Origin: Delphinus delphis | Taxonomy: Eukaryota > Chordata > Mammalia > Artiodactyla > Delphinidae | Reading direction: 5' to 3' | Assembly (NCBI RefSeq): GCF_949987515.2 | Contig: NC_082683.1 | Coordinates: 121,978,582-122,042,581 of the forward strand | DNA length: 64,000 bases | Shown here: positions 49,401 through 63,675 of the stretch, piece by piece | Numbering within the stretch: the first letter of the stretch is position 1 | Layout: each line of letters opens with the position of its first letter | The notes under the pieces: model-generated | What the model saw: only the letters and a program-made list of their open reading frames with translations | The model's database searches: none | What the model was told of the DNA's origin: nothing | Position numbers and translations under genes: made by a program

Positions 49401-52181
49401 ATTATGTTTAACCAAACGGAAAGGTGGTAAGAATGGATAAATTAGGATATGGGGGCGTCAGACCTATACTACTACATATGAAACCAATAATCACCAAAGA
49501 CCTATGGAATACCAAGAGAGGTCCACTCAACACTCTGTAATAACGTCCATGGGAAAGGAGGCAAAGATGAATAGATAGATACATAGATATAATGAACCAG
49601 ATTCTGTACACCTAGAACATACACAACATTTTTATCTAATTTGCTCTGAGGAAAAAGAAAAATTACGTTTAAAAAACAAACAAGAAGGAGATATAAGCTG
49701 TTAGGGGTTCGCCTTGGCACATTCTACTCTAATTTACAGCCTACTAACACGATTTCCAGGAAGCCTCTGTTGCCCAAATGCCCTGAGTGGTAAATGGAGA
49801 AATTGTGCCGCCTTGTGGCCGTTTCCCGCAAGAGCGGCTTTAAACCACGGCTAATGGTCGCTTAATACTCACAAGGACTCAGGGCTGTAAAGGACACCTG
49901 CCCTCAAAAAAATGTTCTGAGGCAGGGAGTGGCCAAAACACTTAAAAGAGAGCAAAGTTTTCAAAAAGATCCTATGAGAGGTAAGATTTACACACACTTT
50001 ACAAATAAAAAGGGAAATGGACAAAAGTTCAACATCAGGAATTATTAGACTCATGCCAATCTAATCTATGAAAAGCTTTCAACACACACCACTCGAATGA
50101 CCCTAAGCAAAAGGTCTACAAACAATGAATGCTGAAGAGGTTTTAGAGAACTGTGTATCCTCTAGCTGCTGTTGAGGTGTAAAGGAGTAAGAGGCAATCA
50201 TGAGAACACAAAGGAACTGTGTTTCAAAGTAAAAATTGAGGTACCATTCAATCCAGCAGGCCCACCGCTGGGCCTTTCACCCGAGCAGACCAGAGTCGAG
50301 AAGACACAGGCTGGCAAAGGTGCACTGCAGCAATATGCACAAAAGCCAAGACACGGAAGCAACCAAAATGGCCATCAGCAGATGAGTGGACAAAGAAGAA
50401 GTGGTCCATGTGCACAGTGGAATATCAGCCGTGGAAAACAAGGAAACACTGCTCTTTGCAGCACCATAGATGATGCTAGAGATAATCACAGAACATGAGG
50501 TAAGTCGGAAAGCAAAACACAAATACCTTATGATATCACTTCTGGGTGGCATCTAACAACTGATACAAATGAACTTATTTCCACAGAGAAAGACACACAC
50601 TTAGAAAACAACTATGGTTATCTAAAACGAAAGGTGGGAGCAATGGGCAAATTAAGGTTAGGGCTGCCATACGTACACAAATACATATGAAATACATATA
50701 TATAAGAGACTCACCATATACGAAGGGAGGTCTACTGAACACTCTGTATTAATTTACATGGGAAGAGGATCTGTACATGAATATATATATGTATGTGTGT
50801 GTGTGTGTGTGTGTGAGTGTGTGTATATATATATATATATATTAGAAATGAACCAGAGTGTGTACACCTAGAACAAATAATATTCTAATCATTACCCTGA
50901 TTAAAAAAGTTAAATTATAACAATGAAGAAGATGTCCTGAGACATAAACTTATGCGTTGTTTTCCTGGCACATTCCACTCTAATTTACAACCTAGGAACA
51001 CGAGTTCCAGGAAAGCTCTGCTGCCCTAGTAACAAGGTTTGGGAAAGGAGAAACGCTGCCGCCGTGCGGCCGTTTCCCACAGCAGCAGCATTCAACCCAG
51101 TGCTAATGGTCACTAAATATTAACAACAATTGCAAACTTGTAAGTGACACACGCCTTCAAAAAAAATCCTGCGGTCGAAAATCGACCAAAAGTTTCAAAA
51201 CAGGGCAAGGTTTCAAGAAGACAATTTCAAGAGGTATATTTTACACGCACTGGTTTTTTTTCCCTTTTTAACAGCAACAACAACAAAAAAGTCATGGAAA
51301 AATGCTCATCATGAGGAAATGTTAAAGATATGCAAATCCAATCTTCAAACACGTATCAGCTCACACCGGTCAGAATGACCATCAGCAAAAATTCTGCAAA
51401 CAATAAATGCTGAAGGGGCTGTGGAGAAATGCGTACCCTCATCTCTAAGTGGGACTAAACTGGAAAGAGCCACTAATGAAAACAGAATGGAGCTGCCTTT
51501 AACAGATACCCATTGAGGCACCACAGGATTCAGCAGGCACAATCCTGGGCCTATGACCTAAGAAGACACAATTAGAAAGACACAGGCAGGCAAAGCTGCA
51601 CTGCAACAGCATGACAGTAGGCAAGACAGGGAAGCTACCAAAAAGTCCATCCAAAGATGAATGGAAAAGAAGAACTGGTACAAGTACAGATGGAATAGTA
51701 GCCAAGGAATAAAATGAAACAATGCCGTTTGCAGCACCGTAGATGAGCCTGGAGGTAATCACGACATGAAGTAAGTCAGAAGGCGAAGGACACATATCCT
51801 ATGATATCACTTAACGGTGTTACCTGAAAATTGATACCAATGAAGATTTTTCACAGAGCAAGGCAATCAAAGATTCGATCAACAAACGTATGGTTAACCA
51901 AATGGAAAGGTTTGAGGACTGGATAAATTAGCATATTGCGGGAAACAGAGCTACACCAACACATGTGAAATATATAAGCACCAAAGACCTATGGAATACC
52001 AAGAGAAGACTACTCAACATTGTGTCCTAACCCACATGGGAAATGGATCCGAAGGTGAACAGATAATAGGCATATAGGTGAAAGAACCACATCTTGCACA
52101 CCCAGAACAAACAAAACATTGTAATCAAATTTGCTGTGATAACAAATAAAAATCAAATTAAGAAAACCAACAAGAAGTAAT
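46434..52181 (+). repeat. HOR unit 9 (5,748 bp)
   Basis: Monomer starts: A 46434, B 47228, C 48444, D 49688, E 50939. T at 1664, 2301 and 2752, C/G at the 4515/4546 pair (as units 2 and 5), C at 5812 (as unit 7). Private changes lie near 49059 (GTGCCCATC), at 50223 (GTTTCAAAG) and near 50857 (CCAGAGTGTG). Confidence 0.97.
50794..50841 (+). repeat. Interrupted (TG)15(TA)9 microsatellite, unit 9
   Basis: TG run at 50794-50823 with one T-to-A interruption at 50816, then TA at 50824-50841. This is the only imperfect tract in the array and it also has the shortest TA part. Confidence 0.97.
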
Positions 52182-55100
52182 GAGACATAATCTCATGGGG
52201 GTTTTTCCTGGCCCATTCCATTCTAACTTACAGGTTGGAACATTACACCTAGGAAGGCTCTTTTGCCCTAGTAACCAGATTTGGGAACGGAGACATGCCA
52301 CAGCCTTGTGACTGTCTCCCGCAAAAGCAGCTTTAAACACAGCGTTCAGGGTCTCTTACTATCCACAAGAATTGCACCTCTGTAAATGACACCTGCCCTC
52401 AAAAAAATCCTGGGTTCGAATATCGACGAAAAAATTCAAAAGAGGGCAATCTTTCAAGACGACGATTTCAAGAGGCACATTTAACTCACACTCTTTCTTT
52501 TTTTCTTTATTTTCGTTTAACAAAAAAGGCCGTGGAAAAAGCTCCACATCAGGAATTACTAAAGACATGCAAATGCAATCTACAAAAACGTTTACGTGAC
52601 AACAGTCAGAATGATCATCAGCAGAAAATCTCCAAACAATAAATGCTCAAGGGGTTTTAGACAACTGTATACCCTCTAGCTGCTGCTGGGATGTCAAATG
52701 GTAACAGTCAGTAGTGAGAACAGAAAGGAGGTCAAAATTGAGCTACCATATGATCTGGTCGGCCCACTACTGGCTCTATCACCTGAGAAGACCAGAATCG
52801 AAAAGACACAGGCTGACAATCCTACACTGCAGCACTATTTACCCTAGCCACGACTTGGAACAACCAAAATGTCCATCAACCGATGAATGCACGAAAAAGA
52901 AGTGGTCCGTGTACACAACGGAGTATTACTCCGATACAATAAATACAGTCAATATAAAAAACAAACATAACTAAGGAGACATAAGCTTTGTGTGTTTATC
53001 CGGGCACATTCCACTCTAATTTACAACCAAGGAACACTACTTCCCAGAAGGTACTGTTTCCCTAGTAACTAGAGTAGGCAATGTAGAAATGCTGCCGCCC
53101 TGTGGCCGTTTGCCGCAACAGCAGTTTTACAACCCGTGCTAAACGTCACTTCGTATTCACAAGGACTGCAGGGCTATAAATGACACCTGCCAGCAAAATG
53201 TGTTGAGGGAGGTAATGGCAAAATAAATTCAAAATATGCCGCATACTTCAAGAAACTATTTGAATAGGTAAGCTGTACTCGCTCTTTAAAAAACAATAAA
53301 AAATGCATGGCTATAAGCTCAATATAAGGAATTATTAGACACATGCAAATCCAGCCACAAAATGGTATCCGCTCACACCAGTCAGAACGACCCTCAGCAA
53401 AGAAATACAAACACCACATGCTGAAGAGGTTGTGAGCAAATGCACTCTCACCTTTAAGTGGCTCGTAAACTGGTAAGTGCCACTAATGAAAAGAGAATGG
53501 AGCAGCCCTTAAAAGGTAAACACTGAGATACCATATGATCCCGCAGGCCCACTCCTTGGCCTATAACCTAGGAAGACGGAAGTGGAATGACACATTCAGG
53601 CAAAACTGCACTGCAGCAGTATTACAATCGCCAAGACATGGAAACAACCAAAAAGTCCATCAAGATACGAATGGACCAAGAAGAACTGGCACGTGTACAG
53701 ATGGAATATGAGCCATGGAAAAAACATGAAACGAAGCAGTTTGAAGAACCGTAGATGACTCTGGAGGTGATCACACAACTTGAAGTAAGGCACAAAGCGA
53801 AAGACACATATCCTATGATATCAATTATAGGTGTTACCTAGAAATGGATACCAACGAAGATATTTCCACAGATAACAGGAATCACAGATTTATTAAACAA
53901 ACTTATGCTTAACCAATTGGAAAGTTGTAAAGATTGGATATATTAGGATATTGGGGTTGACAGAGATATACAAACACACGTGAAGTACATAATCACCAAA
54001 GACCTACAGAATTCCAAGAGAAGCCTTCTCAACACTGTGTCATAACCTACCCGGCAAATGGATCCCAAGATGAATACATATATGTCTCGGTGTAAAAAAC
54101 ACACACATCTTGCGCACCTAGAACAAAGCAAACATTACAATCAAATTTGCTGTCATAAAAGATTATATTAAAAAAATGAACAAGAAATAACGGGGCATAA
54201 AATTATGGGCGTTCTTCCTGGCTCATGCCATTCTACCTTCCAACCTTGGAACACAGCTCCCAGGAAGGCTCTGCTGACCTAGTAACCAGATTTCAGAGTG
54301 GAGAAATCCTGCAGCATTTTGGCCTTCCTCCAACAGCAGTTTTAAACCCAGTGCAAATGGTCAGTTAAAATTCACCTGAATTGCAGGCCTGTAAATGACA
54401 CCTGTCCTCAAAAAAACATTCTGGGGTCGAAAATCGACCAAAAACTTCAAAAGAGGCAACCTTTCAAGAAGACAATTTCAAGAGGCATATTTTACACACA
54501 TTCTGTCTTTTCTTCTCTTTTTTTTTCGTTAACCAAAGCAAGTGCATGGAAAAAATGCTTAACATCAGAAATTAATAAAGACACGCAAATCCAATCTATG
54601 AAAGCGTTCACCTCACAACAGTCAGGATGATCATCAGCAAAACAGTCCACAAACAATACATGCTGAACGGGTTTTAGAGAACTCTGTGTACCCCGTAGCT
54701 GCTGCTGGGAGGTAAACTGGTAACAGCCAGTAGTTAGAACAGAAAGAACATGCGTTTCAAGGTAAAAATTGAGCTACCACAGGGTCTGGTAGACCCACTG
54801 CTGTGCCTATCACCTGAGAAGACCAGAATCCAAAAGACACAGGCTGGCAATCCTACACTGCAGTGATATTTACCACAGCCAAGACTTGGAAGCAACCAAA
54901 ATGGCCATCAACAGATGAATGGACAAAGAAGAAGTGGTCCATGTACACAGTGGAACATGAGCCATGGAAAAGCATGAAACAGTGCTGTTTGCACCACCAC
55001 AGAAGGACCTAGAGATAATCACACACCTTGAAGTGAGAAAGAAAGCGAAAGAAAGACATCCTATGATATCACTTATACGTGTTACCTAAAAAATGATACC

Positions 55101-56541
55101 CATGAACTTATTTCGAAGAAAAGGACACTCATGGATTAAGAAATCAAGATTATGTTTAACCAAACGGAAAGGTGGTAAGAATGGATAAATTAGGATATGG
55201 GGGCGTCAGACCTATACTACTACATATGAAACCAATAATCACCAAAGACCTATGGAATACCAAGAGAGGTCCACTCAACACTCTGTAATAACGTCCATGG
55301 GAAAGGAGGCAAAGATGAATAGATAGATACATAGATATAATGAACCAGATTCTGTACACCTAGAACATACACAACATTTTTATCTAATTTGCTCTGAGGA
55401 AAAAGAAAAATTACGTTTAAAAAACAAACAAGAAGGAGATATAAGCTGTTAGGGGTTCGCCTTGGCACATTCTACTCTAATTTACAGCCTACTAACACGA
55501 TTTCCAGGAAGCCTCTGTTGCCCAAATGCCCTGAGTGGTAAATGGAGAAATTGTGCCGCCTTGTGGCCGTTTCCCGCAAGAGCGGCTTTAAACCACGGCT
55601 AATGGTCGCTTAATACTCACAAGGACTCAGGGCTGTAAAGGACACCTGCCCTCAAAAAAATGTTCTGAGGCAGGGAGTGGCCAAAACACTTAAAAGAGAG
55701 CAAAGTTTTCAAAAAGATCCTATGAGAGGTAAGATTTACACACACTTTACAAATAAAAAGGGAAATGGACAAAAGTTCAACATCAGGAATTATTAGACTC
55801 ATGCCAATCTAATCTATGAAAAGCTTTCAACACACACCACTCGAATGACCCTAAGCAAAAGGTCTACAAACAATGAATGCTGAAGAGGTTTTAGAGAACT
55901 GTGTATCCTCTAGCTGCTGTTGAGGTGTAAAGGAGTAAGAGGCAATCATGAGAACACAAAGGAACTGTGTCTCAAAGTAAAAATTGAGGTACCATTCAAT
56001 CCAGCAGGCCCACCGCTGGGCCTTTCACCCGAGCAGACCAGAGTCGAGAAGACACAGGCTGGCAAAGGTGCACTGCAGCAATATGCACAAAAGCCAAGAC
56101 ACGGAAGCAACCAAAATGGCCATCAGCAGATGAGTGGACAAAGAAGAAGTGGTCCATGTGCACAGTGGAATATCAGCCGTGGAAAACAAGGAAACACTGC
56201 TCTTTGCAGCACCATAGATGATGCTAGAGATAATCACAGAACATGAGGTAAGTCGGAAAGCAAAAGACAAATACCTTATGATATCACTTCTGGGTGTCAT
56301 CTAACAACTGATACAAATGAACTTATTTCCACAGAGAAAGACACACACTTAGAAAACAACTATGGTTATCTAAAACGAAAGGTGGGAGCAATGGGCAAAT
56401 TAAGGTTAGGGCTGCCATACGTACACAAATACATATGAAATACATATATATAAGAGACTCACCATATACGAAGGGAGGTCTACTGAACACTCTGTATTAA
56501 TTTACATGGGAAGAGGATCTGTACATGAATATATATATGTA

Positions 56542-56594
<53 letters not shown>

Positions 56595-57927
56595 TGAACC
56601 AGTGTGTGTACACCTAGAACAAATAATATTCTAATCATTACCCTGATTAAAAAAGTTAAATTATAACAATGAAGAAGATGTCCTGAGACATAAACTTATG
56701 CGTTGTTTTCCTGGCACATTCCACTCTAATTTACAACCTAGGAACACGAGTTCCAGGAAAGCTCTGCTGCCCTAGTAACAAGGTTTGGGAAAGGAGAAAC
56801 GCTGCCGCCGTGCGGCCGTTTCCCACAGCAGCAGCATTCAACCCAGTGCTAATGGTCACTAAATATTAACAACAATTGCAAACTTGTAAGTGACACACGC
56901 CTTCAAAAAAAATCCTGCGGTCGAAAATCGACCAAAAGTTTCAAAACAGGGCAAGGTTTCAAGAAGACAATTTCAAGAGGTATATTTTACACGCACTGGT
57001 TTTTTTTCCCTTTTTAACAGCAACAACAACAACAAAGTCATGGAAAAATGCTCATCATGAGGAAATGTTAAAGATATGCAAATCCAATCTTCAAACACGT
57101 ATCAGCTCACACCGGTCAGAATGACCATCAGCAAAAATTCTGCAAACAATAAATGCTGAAGGGGCTGTGGAGAAATGCGTACCCTCATCTCTAAGTGGGA
57201 CTAAACTGGAAAGAGCCACTAATGAAAACAGAATGGAGCTGCCTTTAACAGATACCCATTGAGGCACCACAGGATTCAGCAGGCACAATCCTGGGCCTAT
57301 GACCTAAGAAGACACAATTAGAAAGACACAGGCAGGCAAAGCTGCACTGCAACAGCATGACAGTAGGCAAGACAGGGAAGCTACCAAAAAGTCCATCCAA
57401 AGATGAATGGAAAAGAAGAACTGGTACAAGTACAGATGGAATAGTAGCCAAGGAATAAAATGAAACAACGCCGTTTGCAGCACCGTAGATGAGCCTGGAG
57501 GTAATCACGACATGAAGTAAGTCAGAAGGCGAAGGACACATATCCTATGATATCACTTAATGGTGTTACCTGAAAATTGATACCAATGAAGATTTTTCAC
57601 AGAGCAAGGCAATCAAAGATTCGATCAACAAACGTATGGTTAACCAAATGGAAAGGTTTGAGGACTGGATAAATTAGCATATTGCGGGAAACAGAGACAC
57701 ACCAACACATGTGAAATATATAAGCACCAAAGACCTATGGAATACCAAGAGAAGACTACTCAACATTGTGTCCTAACCCACATGGGAAATGGATCCGAAG
57801 GTGAACAGATAATAGGCATATAGGTGAAAGAACCACATCTTGCACACCCAGAACAAACAAAACATTGTAATCAAATTTGCTGTGATAACAAATAAAAATC
57901 AAATTAAGAAAACCAACAAGAAGTAAT
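52182..57927 (+). repeat. HOR unit 10 (5,746 bp)
   Basis: Monomer starts: A 52182, B 52976, C 54192, D 55436, E 56685. C at 1664 and 2301, G at 3857, G/T at 4515/4546, C at 5607 with C at 5720, AC at 5948-5949, and an extra CAA (A-to-C at the 5284 site). The last features are shared as a set only with unit 11. Confidence 0.97.
56542..56587 (+). repeat. (TG)11(TA)12 microsatellite, unit 10
   Basis: TG at 56542-56563 (shortest TG run in the window), TA at 56564-56587. Confidence 0.98.
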
Positions 57928-60900
57928 GAGACATAATCTCATGGGGGTTTTTCCTGGCCCATTCCATTCTAACTTACAGGTTGGAACATTACACCTAGGA
58001 AGGCTCTTTTGCCCTAGTAACCAGATTTGGGAACGGAGACATGCCACAGCCTTGTGACTGTCTCCCGCAAAAGCAGCTTTAAACACAGCGTTCAGGGTCT
58101 CTTACTATCCACAAGAATTGCACCTCTGTAAATGACACCTGCCCTCAAAAAAATCCTGGGTTCGAATATCGACGAAAAAATTCAAAAGAGGGCAATCTTT
58201 CAAGACGACGATTTCAAGAGGCACATTTAACTCACACTCTTTCTTTTTTTCTTTATTTTCGTTTAACAAAAAAGGCCGTGGAAAAAGCTCCACATCAGGA
58301 ATTACTAAAGACATGCAAATGCAATCTACAAAAACGTTTACGTGACAACAGTCAGAATGATCATCAGCAGAAAATCTCCAAACAATAAATGCTCAAGGGG
58401 TTTTAGACAACTGTATACCCTCTAGCTGCTGCTGGGATGTCAAATGGTAACAGTCAGTAGTGAGAACAGAAAGGAGGTCAAAATTGAGCTACCATATGAT
58501 CTGGTCGGCCCACTACTGGCTCTATCACCTGAGAAGACCAGAATCGAAAAGACACAGGCTGACAATCCTACACTGCAGCACTATTTACCCTAGCCACGAC
58601 TTGGAACAACCAAAATGTCCATCAACCGATGAATGCACGAAAAAGAAGTGGTCCGTGTACACAACGGAGTATTACTCCGATACAATAAATACAGTCAATA
58701 TAAAAAACAAACATAACTAAGGAGACATAAGCTTTGTGTGTTTATCCGGGCACATTCCACTCTAATTTACAACCAAGGAACACTACTTCCCAGAAGGTAC
58801 TGTTTCCCTAGTAACTAGAGTAGGCAATGTAGAAATGCTGCCGCCCTGTGGCCGTTTGCCGCAACAGCAGTTTTACAACCCGTGCTAAACGTCACTTCGT
58901 ATTCACAAGGACTGCAGGGCTATAAATGACACCTGCCAGCAAAATGTGTTGAGGGAGGTAATGGCAAAATAAATTCAAAATATGCCGCATACTTCAAGAA
59001 ACTATTTGAATAGGTAAGCTGTACTCGCTCTTTAAAAAACAATAAAAAATGCATGGCTATAAGCTCAATATAAGGAATTATTAGACACATGCAAATCCAG
59101 CCACAAAATGGTATCCGCTCACACCAGTCAGAACGACCCTCAGCAAAGAAATACAAACACCACATGCTGAAGAGGTTGTGAGCAAATGCACTCTCACCTT
59201 TAAGTGGCTCGTAAACTGGTAAGTGCCACTAATGAAAAGAGAATGGAGCAGCCCTTAAAAGGTAAACACTGAGATACCATATGATCCCGCAGGCCCACTC
59301 CTTGGCCTATAACCTAGGAAGACGGAAGTGGAATGACACATTCAGGCAAAACTGCACTGCAGCAGTATTACAATCGCCAAGACATGGAAACAACCAAAAA
59401 GTCCATCAAGATACGAATGGACCAAGAAGAACTGGCACGTGTACAGATGGAATATGAGCCATGGAAAAAACATGAAACGAAGCAGTTTGAAGAACCGTAG
59501 ATGACTCTGGAGGTGATCACACAACTTGAAGTAAGGCACAAAGCGAAAGACACATATCCTATGATATCAATTATAGGTGTTACCTAGAAATGGATACCAA
59601 CGAAGATATTTCCACAGATAACAGGAATCACAGATTTATTAAACAAACTTATGCTTAACCAATTGGAAAGTTGTAAAGATTGGATATATTAGGATATTGG
59701 GGTTGACAGAGATATACAAACACACGTGAAGTACATAATCACCAAAGACCTACAGAATTCCAAGAGAAGCCTTCTCAACACTGTGTCATAACCTACCTGG
59801 CAAATGGATCCCAAGATGAATACATATATGTCTCGGTGTAAAAAACACACACATCTTGCGCACCTAGAACAAAGCAAACATTACAATCAAATTTGCTGTC
59901 ATAAAAGATTATATTAAAAAAATGAACAAGAAATAACGGGGCATAAAATTATGGGCGTTCTTCCTGGCTCATGCCATTCTACCTTCCAACCTTGGAACAC
60001 AGCTCCCAGGAAGGCTCTGCTGACCTAGTAACCAGATTTCAGAGTGGAGAAATCCTGCAGCATTTTGGCCTTCCTCCAACAGCAGTTTTAAACCCAGTGC
60101 AAATGGTCAGTTAAAATTCACCTGAATTGCAGGCCTGTAAATGACACCTGTCCTCAAAAAAACATTCTGGGGTCGAAAATCGACCAAAAACTTCAAAAGA
60201 GGCAACCTTTCAAGAAGACAATTTCAAGAGGCATATTTTACACACATTCTGTCTTTTCTTCTCTTTTTTTTTCGTTAACCAAAGCAAGTGCATGGAAAAA
60301 ATGCTTAACATCAGAAATTAATAAAGACACGCAAATCCAATCTATGAAAGCGTTCACCTCACAACAGTCAGGATGATCATCAGCAAAACAGTCCACAAAC
60401 AATACATGCTGAACGGGTTTTAGAGAACTCTGTGTACCCCGTAGCTGCTGCTGGGAGGTAAACTGGTAACAGCCAGTAGTTAGAACAGAAAGAACATGCG
60501 TTTCAAGGTAAAAATTGAGCTACCACAGGGTCTGGTAGACCCACTGCTGTGCCTATCACCTGAGAAGACCAGAATCCAAAAGACACAGGCTGGCAATCCT
60601 ACACTGCAGTGATATTTACCACAGCCAAGACTTGGAAGCAACCAAAATGGCCATCAACAGATGAATGGACAAAGAAGAAGTGGTCCATGTACACAGTGGA
60701 ACATGAGCCATGGAAAAGCATGAAACAGTGCTGTTTGCACCACCACAGAAGGACCTAGAGATAATCACACACCTTGAAGTGAGAAAGAAAGCGAAAGAAA
60801 GACATCCTATGATATCACTTATACGTGTTACCTAAAAAATGATACCCATGAACTTATTTCGAAGAAAAGGACACTCATGGATTAAGAAATCAAGATTATG

Positions 60901-62287
60901 TTTAACCAAACGGAAAGGTGGTAAGAATGGATAAATTAGGATATGGGGGCGTCAGACCTATACTACTACATATGAAACCAATAATCACCAAAGACCTATG
61001 GAATACCAAGAGAGGTCCACTCAACACTCTGTAATAACGTCCATGGGAAAGGAGGCAAAGATGAATAGATAGATACATAGATATAATGAACCAGATTCTG
61101 TACACCTAGAACATACACAACATTTTTATCTAATTTGCTCTGAGGAAAAAGAAAAATTACGTTTAAAAAACAAACAAGAAGGAGATATAAGCTGTTAGGG
61201 GTTCGCCTTGGCACATTCTACTCTAATTTACAGCCTACTAACACGATTTCCAGGAAGCCTCTGTTGCCCAAATGCCCTGAGTGGTAAATGGAGAAATTGT
61301 GCCGCCTTGTGGCCGTTTCCCGCAAGAGCGGCTTTAAACCACGGCTAATGGTCACTTAATACTCACAAGGACTCAGGGCTGTAAAGGACACCTGCCCTCA
61401 AAAAAATGTTCTGAGGCAGGGAGTGGCCAAAACACTTAAAAGAGAGCAAAGTTTTCAAAAAGATCCTATGAGAGGTAAGATTTACACACACTTTACAAAT
61501 AAAAAGGGAAATGGACAAAAGTTCAACATCAGGAATTATTAGACTCATGCCAATCTAATCTATGAAAAGCTTTCAACACACACCACTCGAATGACCCTAA
61601 GCAAAAGGTCTACAAACAATGAATGCTGAAGAGGTTTTAGAGAACTGTGTATCCTCTAGCTGCTGTTGAGGTGTAAAGGAGTAAGAGGCAATCATGAGAA
61701 CACAAAGGAACTGTGTCTCAAAGTAAAAATTGAGGTACCATTCAATCCAGCAGGCCCACCGCTGGGCCTTTCACCCGAGCAGACCAGAGTCGAGAAGACA
61801 CAGGCTGGCAAAGGTGCACTGCAGCAATATGCACAAAAGCCAAGACACGGAAGCAACCAAAATGGCCATCAGCAGATGAGTGGACAAAGAAGAAGTGGTC
61901 CATGTGCACAGTGGAATATCAGCCGTGGAAAACAAGGAAACACTGCTCTTTGCAGCACCATAGATGATGCTAGAGATAATCACAGAACATGAGGTAAGTC
62001 GGAAAGCAAAAGACAAATACCTTATGATATCACTTCTGGGTGTCATCTAACAACTGATACAAATGAACTTATTTCCACAGAGAAAGACACACACTTAGAA
62101 AACAACTATGGTTATCTAAAACGAAAGGTGGGAGCAATGGGCAAATTAAGGTTAGGGCTGCCATACGTACACAAATACATATGAAATACATATATATAAG
62201 AGACTCACCATATACGAAGGGAGGTCTACTGAACACTCTGTATTAATTTACATGGGAAGAGGATCTGTACATGAATATATATATGTA

Positions 62288-62342
<55 letters not shown>

Positions 62343-63675
62343 TGAACCAGTGTGTGTACACCTAGAACAAATAATATTCTAATCATTACCCTGATTAAAA
62401 AAGTTAAATTATAACAATGAAGAAGATGTCCTGAGACATAAACTTATGCGTTGTTTTCCTGGCACATTCCACTCTAATTTACAACCTAGGAACACGAGTT
62501 CCAGGAAAGCTCTGCTGCCCTAGTAACAAGGTTTGGGAAAGGAGAAACGCTGCCGCCGTGCGGCCGTTTCCCACAGCAGCAGCATTCAACCCAGTGCTAA
62601 TGGTCACTAAATATTAACAACAATTGCAAACTTGTAAGTGACACACGCCTTCAAAAAAAATCCTGCGGTCGAAAATCGACCAAAAGTTTCAAAACAGGGC
62701 AAGGTTTCAAGAAGACAATTTCAAGAGGTATATTTTACACGCACTGGTTTTTTTTCCCTTTTTAACAGCAACAACAACAACAAAGTCATGGAAAAATGCT
62801 CATCATGAGGAAATGTTAAAGATATGCAAATCCAATCTTCAAACACGTATCAGCTCACACCGGTCAGAATGACCATCAGCAAAAATTCTGCAAACAATAA
62901 ATGCTGAAGGGGCTGTGGAGAAATGCGTACCCTCATCTCTAAGTGGGACTAAACTGGAAAGAGCCACTAATGAAAACAGAATGGAGCTGCCTTTAACAGA
63001 TACCCATTGAGGCACCACAGGATTCAGCAGGCACAATCCTGGGCCTATGACCTAAGAAGACACAATTAGAAAGACACAGGCAGGCAAAGCTGCACTGCAA
63101 CAGCATGACAGTAGGCAAGACAGGGAAGCTACCAAAAAGTCCATCCAAAGATGAATGGAAAAGAAGAACTGGTACAAGTACAGATGGAATAGTAGCCAAG
63201 GAATAAAATGAAACAACGCCGTTTGCAGCACCGTAGATGAGCCTGGAGGTAATCACGACATGAAGTAAGTCAGAAGGCGAAGGACACATATCCTATGATA
63301 TCACTTAATGGTGTTACCTGAAAATTGATACCAATGAAGATTTTTCACAGAGCAAGGCAATCAAAGATTCGATCAACAAACGTATGGTTAACCAAATGGA
63401 AAGGTTTGAGGACTGGATAAATTAGCATATTGCGGGAAACAGAGACACACCAACACATGTGAAATATATAAGCACCAAAGACCTATGGAATACCAAGAGA
63501 AGACTACTCAACATTGTGTCCTAACCCACATGGGAAATGGATCCGAAGGTGAACAGATAATAGGCATATAGGTGAAAGAACCACATCTTGCACACCCAGA
63601 ACAAACAAAACATTGTAATCAAATTTGCTGTGATAACAAATAAAAATCAAATTAAGAAAACCAACAAGAAGTAAT
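57928..63675 (+). repeat. HOR unit 11 (5,748 bp)
   Basis: Monomer starts: A 57928, B 58722, C 59938, D 61182, E 62433. It matches unit 10 at the 1664, 4515/4546, 5284, 5607, 5720 and 5948-5949 sites. It differs by T at the 2301 site and A at the 3857 site (61354), the latter shared only with unit 1. Confidence 0.97.
62288..62335 (+). repeat. (TG)12(TA)12 microsatellite, unit 11
   Basis: TG at 62288-62311, TA at 62312-62335. Confidence 0.98.
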
